Positions 42,821-50,430 of a stretch of DNA of 64,000 bases are shown here, one piece after another. The DNA is from Pseudomonas sp. B21-023 (GTDB lineage: Bacteria; Pseudomonadota; Gammaproteobacteria; Pseudomonadales; Pseudomonadaceae). The DNA is taken from positions 2,887,501 through 2,951,500 of the forward strand of contig NZ_CP087190.1 in NCBI RefSeq assembly GCF_024749165.1, given 5' to 3'. The first letter of the stretch is position 1. Each line of letters starts with the position of its first letter. The position numbers and the translations under genes were made by a program. Under the pieces are notes generated by a model that was not told the DNA's origin, did not search any database, and was given only the letters and a program-made list of their open reading frames with translations.

Positions 42821-43359
42821 CGCGTGCCCTCCGGCAGGCGGCGGAAGAACAGGGTGACCTGGCCGATCTCCACGCCCAGCTTGCTCATGCGCGAGCGGTT
42901 GATCAGGGTGTCGTCGTCCATCAGGTACATCCAGTCGTCCAGGTCCACCTGCCAGTGCCGCCCGTCAACCGGCAGGTCCAGCTGGTAACGCCAGCGCAGC
43001 GCATTGCCAGCCACCTCGCCGCGGGCCTCGCCGATCACGTCGCCAGCGGTGCCACGCCAGCGACCGGGGCCATCGGGTACCAGCGTCCAGGTGCGCCGCT
43101 GTCGGGTACCGTCGCTGTAGAGAAACTGCTCGTCGAGGATCAACCGGTCGCCATCGCGGCGGCTGTCGATACGCACGTGAAAACGCTTCACCACCTCGCC
43201 GGAACGCTTCTGGAACATGCCCCAGGCCTGCACCGGACGCGAAAAGAAGGCCGCCAGGTCCAGCTTGGGTTGCTCGTCGGCATAGTGCTCGACGCCGACA
43301 TTGCCACAGCTGCCCAGCAGCAGGCACCCGGCCAATAACAGGGCTTTGTACATGTTCAT
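42817..43359 (-). CDS. DUF3833 lipoprotein
   Basis: A 180-residue lipoprotein. The signal peptide with lipobox LLLGSC (MNMYKALLLAGCLLLGSCGN) is followed by a DUF3833 domain: LDLAAFFSRPVQAWGMFQKRSGEVVKRFHVRIDSR, ILDEQFLYSDGTRQRRTWTL, then WQVDLDDWMYLMDDDTLINRSRMSKLGVEIGQVTLFF. DUF3833 proteins form a lipocalin-like barrel and occur in photolyase- and CFA-containing loci, suggesting lipid binding at the outer membrane. Overlaps the CHI-like gene upstream and the DUF6482-like gene downstream by four bases each. Confidence 0.9.
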   Translation of the reverse strand: MNMYKALLLAGCLLLGSCGNVGVEHYADEQPKLDLAAFFSRPVQAWGMFQKRSGEVVKRFHVRIDSRRDGDRLILDEQFLYSDGTRQRRTWTLVPDGPGRWRGTAGDVIGEARGEVAGNALRWRYQLDLPVDGRHWQVDLDDWMYLMDDDTLINRSRMSKLGVEIGQVTLFFRRLPEGTR

Positions 43360-43895
43360 TGTCCTCGATCGTTGCCGTCCAGGCCGAGCAGGCGCTGGCG
43401 CAGTTGTGGATCCCGGGCGCGCGGATCCAGCCAGATGGCGAAGAACGCCCGGGCAAAAGCCACATCGGCCACTTCACGGCGCAGCCGGCCATCGACGTAG
43501 AAGCGGCAACCTGCTTGCGGGAGGTACACCCCCGTGATGCGCATACCGGGACGCACATCCACGAATGCCGCTTGCATTTCCCCGGTCCAGGCGTCGAGTT
43601 GCTGTGCCGTGACGCTGCCGGCGCCAAGGCGACGCATCTCCTCAATGCTGGCCTTGACCAGGGTGTCCCGGGACAACGACCGGTGGTAAGCAAGCTCCAG
43701 GGCGAACGGTCGACCCCAGTCCAGCAGCGGGCCTTCTGCCCACAAGCGGGCGCTGTACAGGCGCAGGCCGAACCAGGTGAACTCGCCTTCACCCAGCCGT
43801 TGAGCCGCCGGCAGCGTGGCTCGCCAATCCGCGCCGATCGAGGCGAGCGAGATCAACAGCAGACAGAAGCAGGCTAATCGTAGAGCGAAGGTCAT
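43356..43895 (-). CDS. chalcone-isomerase-like secreted protein
   Basis: First gene of the minus-strand light operon, 179 residues. A signal peptide (MTFALRLACFCLLLISLASIGA) precedes a chalcone isomerase-like domain: RLGEGEFTWFGLRLYSARLWAEG, FALELAYHRSLSRDTLVKASIEEMRRLG and FVDVRPGMRITGVYLPQAGCRFYVDG. Such CHI-like (PF16036) bacterial proteins are thought to bind fatty acids rather than cyclise chalcones. The ATG at 43895 places the TGTACA array immediately upstream (43904-43945). Stop overlaps the DUF3833 start by four bases. Confidence 0.88.
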   Translation of the reverse strand: MTFALRLACFCLLLISLASIGADWRATLPAAQRLGEGEFTWFGLRLYSARLWAEGPLLDWGRPFALELAYHRSLSRDTLVKASIEEMRRLGAGSVTAQQLDAWTGEMQAAFVDVRPGMRITGVYLPQAGCRFYVDGRLRREVADVAFARAFFAIWLDPRARDPQLRQRLLGLDGNDRGQ

Positions 43896-43903
43896 GATAA
43901 ACC

Positions 43904-43945
43904 TGTACAGAAAACAAATTCTGTACAAGATTAGATTTTTGTACA
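43904..43945. promoter_or_regulatory. triple TGTACA array, divergent light promoter
   Basis: TGTACA at 43904-43909, 43922-43927 and 43940-43945, with exactly 12 bases between neighbours, so two overlapping PplR operators share the middle hexamer. A TGTATA follows at 43961 with a 15-base gap. The array lies between the CHI-like operon (minus) and the SDR gene at 44008 (plus) and may control both. Confidence 0.88.
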
Positions 43946-44007
43946 GATAAATTCCAATGCTGTATAGAAATTAGGGCAGCTCGATCCATGCCAGGGGAGT
44001 ACCTCGA

Positions 44008-44778
44008 ATGAGCCTCATCACCAACCTCCACAGCCCCGCAAACGTGCTGGTCTGCGGCGCCAGCCAAGGCATCGGCCTTGCCCTGTGCGAACAACTGCTG
44101 GCACGCGAAGACGTGGGCCTGCTAATCGCCGTGTCGCGCCAGGCAAATTGCAGCACGCCGCTCGATGCTCTGGCCCTGACCCATGGCCGCAGGTTGATGC
44201 GCATCGACTGCGATGCTCGGAATGAACAGGCGTTGCAAGCACTGGCAGCGCAAGTCCGGGTCAGCTGTGCGCAACTGAACCTGGTCTTAAGTACCCTTGG
44301 CCTGCTCCACGCCCCCCCGGCACGCGCCGAGAAGTCGCTGGCGCAACTGGACATGGCAGGGTTGCAGGCCAGCTTCGTCACCAACTGCTTTGCCCCTGTC
44401 CTGCTGCTCAAGCACCTGCTGCCATTGCTGCGCCAGCAACCGGTCACCTTCGCCGCCCTGTCGGCCCGGGTCGGCTCGATCGGAGACAACCACCTCGGCG
44501 GGTGGTACAGCTATCGCGCGAGCAAGGCTGCGCTCAACCAGCTGTTGCGCACGGCCAGCATCGAACTCAAGCGGCTCAATCCCGCTTCAACAGTCCTTGC
44601 CCTGCACCCCGGGACCACCGACACCCAGCTCTCGCGACCCTTCCAGGGCAATGTTCCAATCGACAAACTGTTCTCGCCAGCGTTTGCCGCCCGTTGCATC
44701 CTCGAACTCATCGGCCGGCATGGACCATCACAGACCGGTACCTTCTGGGCCTGGGACGGCAGGCCAATTCCCTGGTGA
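44008..44778 (+). CDS. short-chain dehydrogenase (C-factor-like)
   Basis: A 256-residue SDR. The cofactor motif is VLVCGASQGIGLALCEQLL, the STLGLL segment replaces NNAG, and the catalytic residues are in ALSARVGSIGDNHLGGWYSYRASKAALNQLL. It resembles CsgA/C-factor-type SDRs. Its upstream region carries the triple TGTACA array, so light control through PplR is likely, opposite to the CHI-like operon. The end of the gene abuts the decayed ABM copy. The physiological substrate is unknown. Confidence 0.88.
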   Translation: MSLITNLHSPANVLVCGASQGIGLALCEQLLAREDVGLLIAVSRQANCSTPLDALALTHGRRLMRIDCDARNEQALQALAAQVRVSCAQLNLVLSTLGLLHAPPARAEKSLAQLDMAGLQASFVTNCFAPVLLLKHLLPLLRQQPVTFAALSARVGSIGDNHLGGWYSYRASKAALNQLLRTASIELKRLNPASTVLALHPGTTDTQLSRPFQGNVPIDKLFSPAFAARCILELIGRHGPSQTGTFWAWDGRPIPW

Positions 44779-44790
44779 CTCGCAGGCTTG

Positions 44791-45065
44791 TCAGCGGTGG
44801 AGCGGGTCAAGGAAGATCAGTTGCAACGGCTCCACCAACAACGCGTCAGCCTGCTCGGCAAAACGAAGAAAGTGTTCGGTGGCCAGGTGGGTGTCCAGAG
44901 CCTGTCGAGGGTCGAACGCTTCACGCATGTAAAACGTCCTGGGCTAATCGTTGCGCTCGAACAACATGTAGTTTCGGTTGCCGCCCTCAGCCCGGGTCGG
45001 TTCGCCAGGCCTCTTTAAAGTGCCGGCGGCTGGCCTGGCTTGGCCTTGCGTATGGCAGCGGTATA
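44791..45065 (-). pseudogene. decayed second copy of the ABM-monooxygenase gene
   Basis: Minus-strand sequence matches the ABM gene at 12021-12347 over almost its full length, including HLATEHF-like and PLQLIFLDP segments. It has TAG at 44944-44946 (RND-stop-P where the intact copy reads RSDEP) and a short deletion with frame change near 45015, and the start region is worn. It is a non-functional paralogue located after the SDR gene. Confidence 0.85.
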
Positions 45066-45190
45066 TCCGGACCGGACAATCTTTTACAAACAAGTTCTTG
45101 AGGGTATCGGCCAGTTAACCTCCAATACTCTAATCGGGAAGTTAGCAGTACTTCAGTACCCTCGAAACCATTGAGATCCAGAGAGCCTTT

Positions 45191-45628
45191 GTGAAAATAT
45201 CACTCGCCACAATAGCAAAGCACAACTATGAAGCCGTTTGCGAATTGGAAGTCACAGACGAGCAAGAAGACTATGTGGCCAGCAATACCTGGTCACTGGT
45301 GGAGGCTGCGTACAACCCTGAATACTCCGTACGGGCCATTTACGCCAACGATGAGCCTGTTGGCTTTTTCATGTGGGTTCAGGCGTCACCCCATAAAATA
45401 TCCATCTGGCGGTTTATGGTTGACAAGAAGCACCAACAAAAATCCATCGGCAGGATAGCACTAGGCCTGGCACTTCAAGAAATCAAGCGAACCCCTGGCC
45501 TGGAAGAAATTGAAATCTGCTACAACCCTGGTAATCCCGTGGCGAAAAGATTTTATTCCAGCTTTGGCTTCGAAGAGGTCGGCATGGCCCCAGACGGCGA
45601 AGACATGCTGGCGCTCATCAGGCTTTAA
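45191..45628 (+). CDS. GNAT N-acetyltransferase
   Basis: A 145-residue GNAT-fold acetyltransferase resembling diamine/spermidine-type members. The acetyl-CoA-binding motif A is FMVDKKHQQKSIGRIALGLALQEIKR (Q-x-x-G/S-x-G/A region), preceded by GFFMWVQASPHKISIWR and followed by YNPGNPVAKRFYSSFGFEEVGM. The GTG start is supported by the open frame and upstream AGAG. The sequence is less GC-rich than its surroundings, hinting at transfer. The substrate is unknown; the VRAIYANDEPVGFF segment is typical of polyamine acetyltransferases. Confidence 0.82.
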   Translation: MKISLATIAKHNYEAVCELEVTDEQEDYVASNTWSLVEAAYNPEYSVRAIYANDEPVGFFMWVQASPHKISIWRFMVDKKHQQKSIGRIALGLALQEIKRTPGLEEIEICYNPGNPVAKRFYSSFGFEEVGMAPDGEDMLALIRL

Positions 45629-45662
45629 TCAACCGAGACGCCTTTGTTTATCGAAAAGCGGT

Positions 45663-46517
45663 TCACGCCTGCCCCGCTTCCTTCTGCCCTTGGAGGCGAT
45701 AGCGAGAAAGCGAAACACCGGTTTGCCGCTTGAAGTAGCGGCACAGGTAGGAGGCATCGACAAAGTTCAGCTCGTCGGCGATCTGGCCGATCGCCAGATT
45801 GCTGTAGGAAAGCAGCGCCTTGATTTCCTGGGTCACCTGCCGATCTATCAGGCCTTTGGCGGTGTCGTTGAAAAACGCTTTGGTCAACTGTGACAGGTAG
45901 AACGGCGTAATGCTCAGCGCGTCGGCATAGAACTTCACATCCCGGTGCCTGGTGCAGTGCTTGCCGATCAAGTCCCAAAATTGCCAACTGAGCATTTCCT
46001 TGCGGCTGAACGCCTTGCTGCCTTTGTATGTAGCTGGAAGCTGCTCGGCAATTTTCAGGAAAAGGTTCTGCAGTTGGTTGCGCAGCATGACGTGCCGGTA
46101 AGTCGGGCAGCACTTCACGATATCCCGCATCTGCGCCAGCCATCCTTCTATCAACGGCCTGTCGTCACTGTCCGGGACGCAATGTGGATGTTCATGCAAG
46201 AAGATGAACAGGGGGTTGGGCAGTTGGTAGGCGACCTCCGCAGCGAAACCCTTTGGCATCAGGCAAAAAAATACCTTGAATCCGCGTGAGCGACGTTTGA
46301 GCAAGGCAATGGTGTCTTCGGCCAGCAGCAGCACATCACCGCGCCGGACCACATGTTCCTTGAAGTTGAGCGTGAAGCGGGCGCTCCCGGACAGGCAGAC
46401 CAGCAGCGTCAGATAGGTGTGGCCGAAGGAGAGTGGCACTCCCAGCCCTTCGGTCAGGGTGGTATCACCCATGCGCGGTGGGTCGTCAGCAGTAAAAAGT
46501 TGTGGAATATGCTGCAT
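45663..46517 (-). CDS. AraC-family transcriptional regulator
   Basis: A 284-residue AraC/XylS regulator. The N-terminal cupin-like sensing half (TYLTLLVCLSGSARFTLNFKEHVVRRGDVLLLAED) is followed by a C-terminal double helix-turn-helix: DALSITPFYLSQLTKAFFNDTAKGLIDRQVTQEIKALLSYSNLAIGQIADELNFVDASYLCRYFKRQTGVSLSRYR. The length and domain order are normal. It is divergent from the GNAT gene at 46674, its nearest potential target, and convergent with the GNAT at 45191. No known effector can be named. Confidence 0.9.
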   Translation of the reverse strand: MQHIPQLFTADDPPRMGDTTLTEGLGVPLSFGHTYLTLLVCLSGSARFTLNFKEHVVRRGDVLLLAEDTIALLKRRSRGFKVFFCLMPKGFAAEVAYQLPNPLFIFLHEHPHCVPDSDDRPLIEGWLAQMRDIVKCCPTYRHVMLRNQLQNLFLKIAEQLPATYKGSKAFSRKEMLSWQFWDLIGKHCTRHRDVKFYADALSITPFYLSQLTKAFFNDTAKGLIDRQVTQEIKALLSYSNLAIGQIADELNFVDASYLCRYFKRQTGVSLSRYRLQGQKEAGQA

Positions 46518-46673
46518 AGCCTCTAGATGCCAGGACCTGAAACGGGATGAATCTTATCACCCATTGGTCATCTAGTTTCGAAAAGTACCGAAATCACCGA
46601 GGTACTGATGTATACCGAACCTGTCTTCCTCCCTACCCTGTTCCCCACCTGATCAGCCAACTGAGGACATGAG

Positions 46674-47240
46674 ATGAGCCTGGAAACAACCCGACTGCTG
46701 CTGCGCCCTTGGCGAGACACCGACGCTGCGGATCTATACGAATTCGCCAAGGACCAGCGAGTCGGTCCCATCGCCGGCTGGCCCCGGCACACCAGTGTGG
46801 AAAACAGTGCCGAGATCATTCGCACGGTCTTCAATCACCCTGAGGTCTATGCCGTCGAGTTGAGGGAAAATCGCCGTGCGGTAGGGTGCGTCGGTATCCT
46901 TATCGGTGGCGATAGCAACTTCGAAATCAGTGCCCAGGAAGGCGAAATCGCCTACTGGATCGGGGTACCGTACTGGGGCCAGGGCCTGATTCCCGAAGCT
47001 GTGCGGGAAGTGATGCGACACGCCTTCGAAACCCTGAAGCTCAAAGCGCTGTGGTGTGGTTACTTTGCCAACAACAGCCAGTCCTTTGTCGCGCAGTCGA
47101 AGTGTGGTTTCCGCCATCACCATACTGAAGAGAACAAGTACAACCCGTTCCTCCAGGACTACCGGACAGAACACATCAGCCGCATTACCTATGAGCAGTG
47201 GCTCGAGCATACGAAAGAAGGCACTTGTCGAGCAGGTTAA
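46674..47240 (+). CDS. RimJ-type GNAT N-acetyltransferase
   Basis: A 188-residue acetyltransferase of the RimJ/RimL-type branch. It begins LETTRLLLRPWRDTDAADLYEFAKDQRVGPIAGWPRH, with the motif A region IAYWIGVPYWGQGLIPEAVREVMRHAFETLKLKALWCGYFANNSQSFVAQSKCGFRHH. The family acetylates protein N-termini, amino acids or small amines. It diverges from the AraC regulator, suggesting control by it. It overlaps the convergent kinase-like gene by four bases. A CCCTACCC KOPS-like octamer lies in the intergenic region upstream. Confidence 0.88.
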   Translation: MSLETTRLLLRPWRDTDAADLYEFAKDQRVGPIAGWPRHTSVENSAEIIRTVFNHPEVYAVELRENRRAVGCVGILIGGDSNFEISAQEGEIAYWIGVPYWGQGLIPEAVREVMRHAFETLKLKALWCGYFANNSQSFVAQSKCGFRHHHTEENKYNPFLQDYRTEHISRITYEQWLEHTKEGTCRAG

Positions 47241-47848
47241 TCAAACAGGCTACGGATCTCTGATACCAACGCCTGCGTTGCCTCTTCAAGGGTTCCTTCG
47301 TTGCGACATAAAACCCACCCTTGATCGGCAACCACTCGCTCGAACGCTTGGGTGCAAGCGACATGCTCCTCCAGCGCGTGCATCACAGTGCTGCTCAATC
47401 CTCGCGACCGCGCCGCTGCCCTCCTCCACGAGACTTCAGGGTCGGTGACAACGCCCACATGCAGGTCCGGCACCCGCACGTTGCGTTCGATGTTCAACCG
47501 CAGGATCTCGGCAAACGGCACCAACCGGCGAAACGCCGCATCGGACGGGTACCAGCGATCGATCAGGATGATGCTGTCCGTCGGCTGCTTGGCCAGCACG
47601 TGCCGGGAAATCCAGGCACGGCTGTCCGCCAGGCGCTCACAAACCTTCATCTCCAGGTCCCGGCAGGGTTTCCTGACGAACTGGTTGACCAGGACCATGG
47701 TTTCGCCCCGGTAGGGATCGCTTTTCTTCTCGCTGATGCGGATCACCTTCCTGTTTTCCGCCCTCAGCGCTTGCGTGACGGCTTCCAGGAGCGTGGTCTT
47801 GCCGGTGCCCTTGGGGCCATCCAGGGAAATGAACAGCGAACGACTCAT
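47237..47848 (-). CDS. thymidylate-kinase-like P-loop protein
   Basis: A 203-residue nucleoside-monophosphate-kinase-like protein. The P-loop is FISLDGPKGTGKTTLLEAV, with the DR motif in IILIDRWYPSDAAFRR, both characteristic of dTMP kinases. It is not the housekeeping tmk: flanking genes are unrelated, and the segment between the P-loop and DR motif diverges (SEKKSDPYRGETMVLVNQF). It probably phosphorylates a nucleotide or related small molecule. No partner gene is visible and the physiological role is open. Confidence 0.8.
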   Translation of the reverse strand: MSRSLFISLDGPKGTGKTTLLEAVTQALRAENRKVIRISEKKSDPYRGETMVLVNQFVRKPCRDLEMKVCERLADSRAWISRHVLAKQPTDSIILIDRWYPSDAAFRRLVPFAEILRLNIERNVRVPDLHVGVVTDPEVSWRRAAARSRGLSSTVMHALEEHVACTQAFERVVADQGWVLCRNEGTLEEATQALVSEIRSLFD

Positions 47849-47900
47849 GCTTCACACAACGGTTGAATTCCTTCACGAACAGTCAATGAACCGGGCTCGG

Positions 47901-48323
47901 TCACATCAGGCAGTAGAACTCACTGACCTCTGCGACGATTTCCCGGGCGGCATTGTACAGCCTCGCCTCGGGTGTCAGGGCCATGGAGCGGGCTTCCAGC
48001 ACATAGCGCTGACCAGCCTGGAAATGGGCGTATTCGAGGGTGAGGTAGCATTGGCGGACGGTGGTGCCACCAAGCATGCTCATGCCTCCCCCACCGTTCG
48101 TTTCATAGTCGAAGCGCACGATCAGTTCGTGGCTGCCGGGGCTGACCTGGAAGAAACGGCCTTCATCCAGGCGTTGTTTGTCCAGGCGTTCGGCCAGCAG
48201 GACGCGGTCATTGGGGAATGGCAGCGACAGATCGACCCAGGCCATCTGCGGGTTGGCGGCTGGCAGTGGGGTTTGGCAGCCTGGGATGGCGGTGATCAGT
48301 AACAGCAGTAGCAGCCGGCGCAT
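47901..48323 (-). CDS. PA0061/PA0062-family lipoprotein
   Basis: A 140-residue lipoprotein. The signal peptide and lipobox are MRRLLLLLLITAIPGC, acylated at Cys16. The mature part has WVDLSLPFPNDRVLLAERLDKQRLDEGRFFQVSPGSHELIVRFDYE and YLTLEYAHFQAGQRYVLEARSMALTPEARLY, the pattern I know from Pseudomonas PA0061/PA0062 lipoproteins. It is likely outer-membrane-associated. Function is unknown. It is transcribed alone towards the kinase-like gene. Confidence 0.85.
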   Translation of the reverse strand: MRRLLLLLLITAIPGCQTPLPAANPQMAWVDLSLPFPNDRVLLAERLDKQRLDEGRFFQVSPGSHELIVRFDYETNGGGGMSMLGGTTVRQCYLTLEYAHFQAGQRYVLEARSMALTPEARLYNAAREIVAEVSEFYCLM

Positions 48324-48426
48324 GGTGAGGTTCCTTGGGGAACTGGGTTAAGGATAGCGCTGGGGCGTTGGGTTGTTAATCACCGCGTGGGAACGTGCTG
48401 GTGCTCGTAACCTGGAGGAGATAAAA

Positions 48427-48462
48427 CTCAGGCCCGCCAGGTTGAACCCGGACAGGCCTGAG
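48427..48462 (-). terminator. Rho-independent terminator after the first pip hydrolase
   Basis: On the minus strand CTCAGGCC and GGCCTGAG arms enclose an inner CCGGGTT/AACCTGG stem and are followed by TTTTAT. It sits 37 bases after the stop of the hydrolase gene at 48499, ending that transcript. Confidence 0.7.
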
Positions 48463-48498
48463 GAAGGGAAACTGTCGGCCGGCGGACGGCCGTTGAAG

Positions 48499-49398
48499 CT
48501 ACAGACTCTCGTCGAGGAACTTGACCACCGTGCCCATGCACGCCACCCGTTCTTCCACATGCGGCATGTGGCTGGAGTTCTCGAACAACGCCCAGCGGAT
48601 ACCGGGGATCAGGTCCAGGTACGGCTTGACCACCAGCGGCGTCGCCTCGTCGTAGCGCCCGGAGATCAGCAGGCTCGGCACGTTGATCCGCGGCAGGCGA
48701 TCGACGATGGTCCAGTCCTTGGTACTGCCGATGATGTGAAATTCGTTGGGCCCGGTCATCGCGTGGTACACGGTCGGATCGGCCTCCACCTGGGCAAAAG
48801 TGCGTGCCACCTCTTCCGGCCAGGGCTTGAGCCGGCACACGTGGCGGTCGTAGAACACCTGGGTAGCGGCGATGTAGTCGGCTGCGGTGTAGTCGCCCAC
48901 GGCTTCGTGGCGCAGCAGGGTTTCCTGGACGTCCTCGGGCAGTTCCTCGCGCAGGCGGTTGGCCTCGCGCACCCAGGTGCGCATGTCGGCCGGCGAGTTG
49001 GCGATCACCAGGCAGCGCAAGCCCCTGGGCTGACGCACCGCGTGTTCGCTGGCGAGCATGCCGCCCCAGGACTGGCCCAGCAGTGCGTAGCGCTCGCTGA
49101 TGCCCAGGTGCTCGAGCAGGTTGTCGAGCTCATCCAGGAACAGCTTCACCGTCCAGAACGACGGCGGCATCTGCGGCAGGTGGGTCGAACGGCCGTTGCC
49201 CAGTTGGTCGTAGTGGATGACCGGGTAGCCACCAGCGGCGACATCTTTATAGGCATCGACATAGTCGTAGGTGCAGCCCGGGCCGCCGTGCAGGATGACC
49301 AGCGGGGTGCGGCCACAGGCCAGGTCGCCGGTGACGCGGTACCAGGTCTGGTAGTCGCCAAAGGGGGCAAAACCTTCACGCGATTGGGTGAGTTCCAT
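48499..49398 (-). CDS. proline iminopeptidase-family hydrolase 1
   Basis: A 299-residue alpha/beta hydrolase of the S33/L-amino-acid amidase type. The oxyanion region is [15 protein letters not shown], the nucleophile elbow [17 protein letters not shown] holds the catalytic serine, and [13 protein letters not shown] and [11 protein letters not shown] carry the acid and histidine. Homologues include proline iminopeptidases and LaaA-type amidases. It is adjacent to a LuxR solo and mirrors the pipA gene of plant-responsive PipR loci. A lux-box-like element is at 49457-49476. The start at 49398 follows GGAG; ATGs at 49413 and 49431 are alternatives. Confidence 0.88.
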   Translation of the reverse strand: MELTQSREGFAPFGDYQTWYRVTGDLACGRTPLVILHGGPGCTYDYVDAYKDVAAGGYPVIHYDQLGNGRSTHLPQMPPSFWTVKLFLDELDNLLEHLGISERYALLGQSWGGMLASEHAVRQPRGLRCLVIANSPADMRTWVREANRLREELPEDVQETLLRHEAVGDYTAADYIAATQVFYDRHVCRLKPWPEEVARTFAQVEADPTVYHAMTGPNEFHIIGSTKDWTIVDRLPRINVPSLLISGRYDEATPLVVKPYLDLIPGIRWALFENSSHMPHVEERVACMGTVVKFLDESL

Positions 49399-49456
49399 TT
49401 CATCCGGCTCCATGTGAATCATGGAACACACGATAACCCTGCGCGCAACGCGGCAT

Positions 49457-49476
49457 AACTAGAGAGTTCACTAGGT
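49457..49476 (-). promoter_or_regulatory. lux-box-like element 1
   Basis: Minus-strand ACCTAGTGAACTCTCTAGTT, 59 bases upstream of the hydrolase ATG at 49398. It shares ACCTA, a central G-x-A and CTAG near the right end with the element at 50348-50367. It is a likely binding site for the adjacent LuxR solo. Confidence 0.55.
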
Positions 49477-49497
49477 TTTCGGTTTTTTTTGCACCTT

Positions 49498-50259
49498 TCA
49501 CGGGTCGAGCAGGCGGTAATGCACCGCCCGGGCGACCGCCTGGACGCGGTTCTTGGCCCCCAGCTTGTGCATGGCCGAGGTCAGGTGCAGGGAAATCGTC
49601 GCCAGCGAGCGGTTGAGCTTGTCGGCGATCTCCCCCGCCGTCAGGCCCTCGGCGGCCCAGCGCAGGCACTCGGCCTCGCGACGGGTCAGGCGGATGGCGC
49701 GGGTGGCGGATTCCTTGGCCAGCAAGGGATATGCGGCTTCCTGCAGGGCATGGGCGATCAGGCTGAAATCGGCAAGGTGTTCCCGGGCGTCGTCCAGGTC
49801 GCGCTGGCTGGCCTGGGGGCGCAGGCCGGTCAGGGTCGCCAGGCCGCCGCGCGGCAGGTGGATGGGTACGGTTACCCCGCAGGTCAGTTGCGCATCGTGC
49901 AAGTAGCCGACCACCGGGGCATGGCGCCTGTCGATCAAGCGCTGCAGGACGGTCTCGCCCTTGGGCAGGTACGACCAGACGAAGGGTGCGATGGAGGACA
50001 CGGCCACCTGCTGTACCGGGTCGATCTGGTAGAAGCCTTCGGAGCACCACAGGTCCTGCCAGTCCTTCGGGGTCTGGCGCAGCCTGACCACGGACGGGGT
50101 GATCAGCTCGCCGGTGTGGTCCAGCGGTACCGGGCTGTAGTCATACACCAGGGCGTCGAAGCCCAGTTGCGCCGCCAGGTCGGCGACGCTGTCCATCTGT
50201 TCGTCCAGGCTGCTGCCTGACGCCAGACGCGAATTGAGTTCAGCCACCTTGGCCTGCAT
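49498..50259 (-). CDS. LuxR solo of the plant-responsive type (PipR/OryR-like)
   Basis: A 253-residue LuxR-family regulator: an autoinducer-binding-like domain (about 1-165) plus a C-terminal GerE/LuxR HTH (TRREAECLRWAAEGLTAGEIADKLNRSLATISLHLTSAMHKLGAKNRVQAVARAVHY). In the ligand pocket TPKDWQDLWCSEGFYQIDPV, the position usually Tyr61 is Trp, and the DP pair and a later W (FVWSY) are kept; Trp at 61 is the hallmark of plant-responsive LuxR solos that do not bind homoserine lactones. No luxI is present. It lies between two proline-iminopeptidase-like genes and next to a peptide transporter. Start at 50259 chosen over 50346. Confidence 0.9.
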   Translation of the reverse strand: MQAKVAELNSRLASGSSLDEQMDSVADLAAQLGFDALVYDYSPVPLDHTGELITPSVVRLRQTPKDWQDLWCSEGFYQIDPVQQVAVSSIAPFVWSYLPKGETVLQRLIDRRHAPVVGYLHDAQLTCGVTVPIHLPRGGLATLTGLRPQASQRDLDDAREHLADFSLIAHALQEAAYPLLAKESATRAIRLTRREAECLRWAAEGLTAGEIADKLNRSLATISLHLTSAMHKLGAKNRVQAVARAVHYRLLDP

Positions 50260-50347
50260 ACCTGACACTCCCTGTGTTCCTTGTGGATTTCCAACTTGAA
50301 GTCCGGCACGTAGAATGCCACGGCTTGGCGCGGGACTGCCATACAAA

Positions 50348-50367
50348 ACCTATAGGAAACACTAGCT
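50348..50367 (+). promoter_or_regulatory. lux-box-like element 2
   Basis: ACCTATAGGAAACACTAGCT, 63 bases upstream of the ATG at 50431. Nine of the first ten bases match the canonical V. fischeri lux box start (ACCTGTAGGA). With the element at 49457 it suggests LuxR-dependent control of both hydrolases and the transporter. Confidence 0.6.
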
Positions 50368-50430
50368 TGTAGGCGACGAATTCTCCTGCGCTAGTTATAG
50401 CCCCAAGCCATGGCCAACAGGAGAGTAGCG

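Noticed and set aside
43940..43966. TGTACA-N15-TGTATA as a further PplR operator
   Set aside because: The spacing is 15 rather than 12 bases, outside the known consensus.
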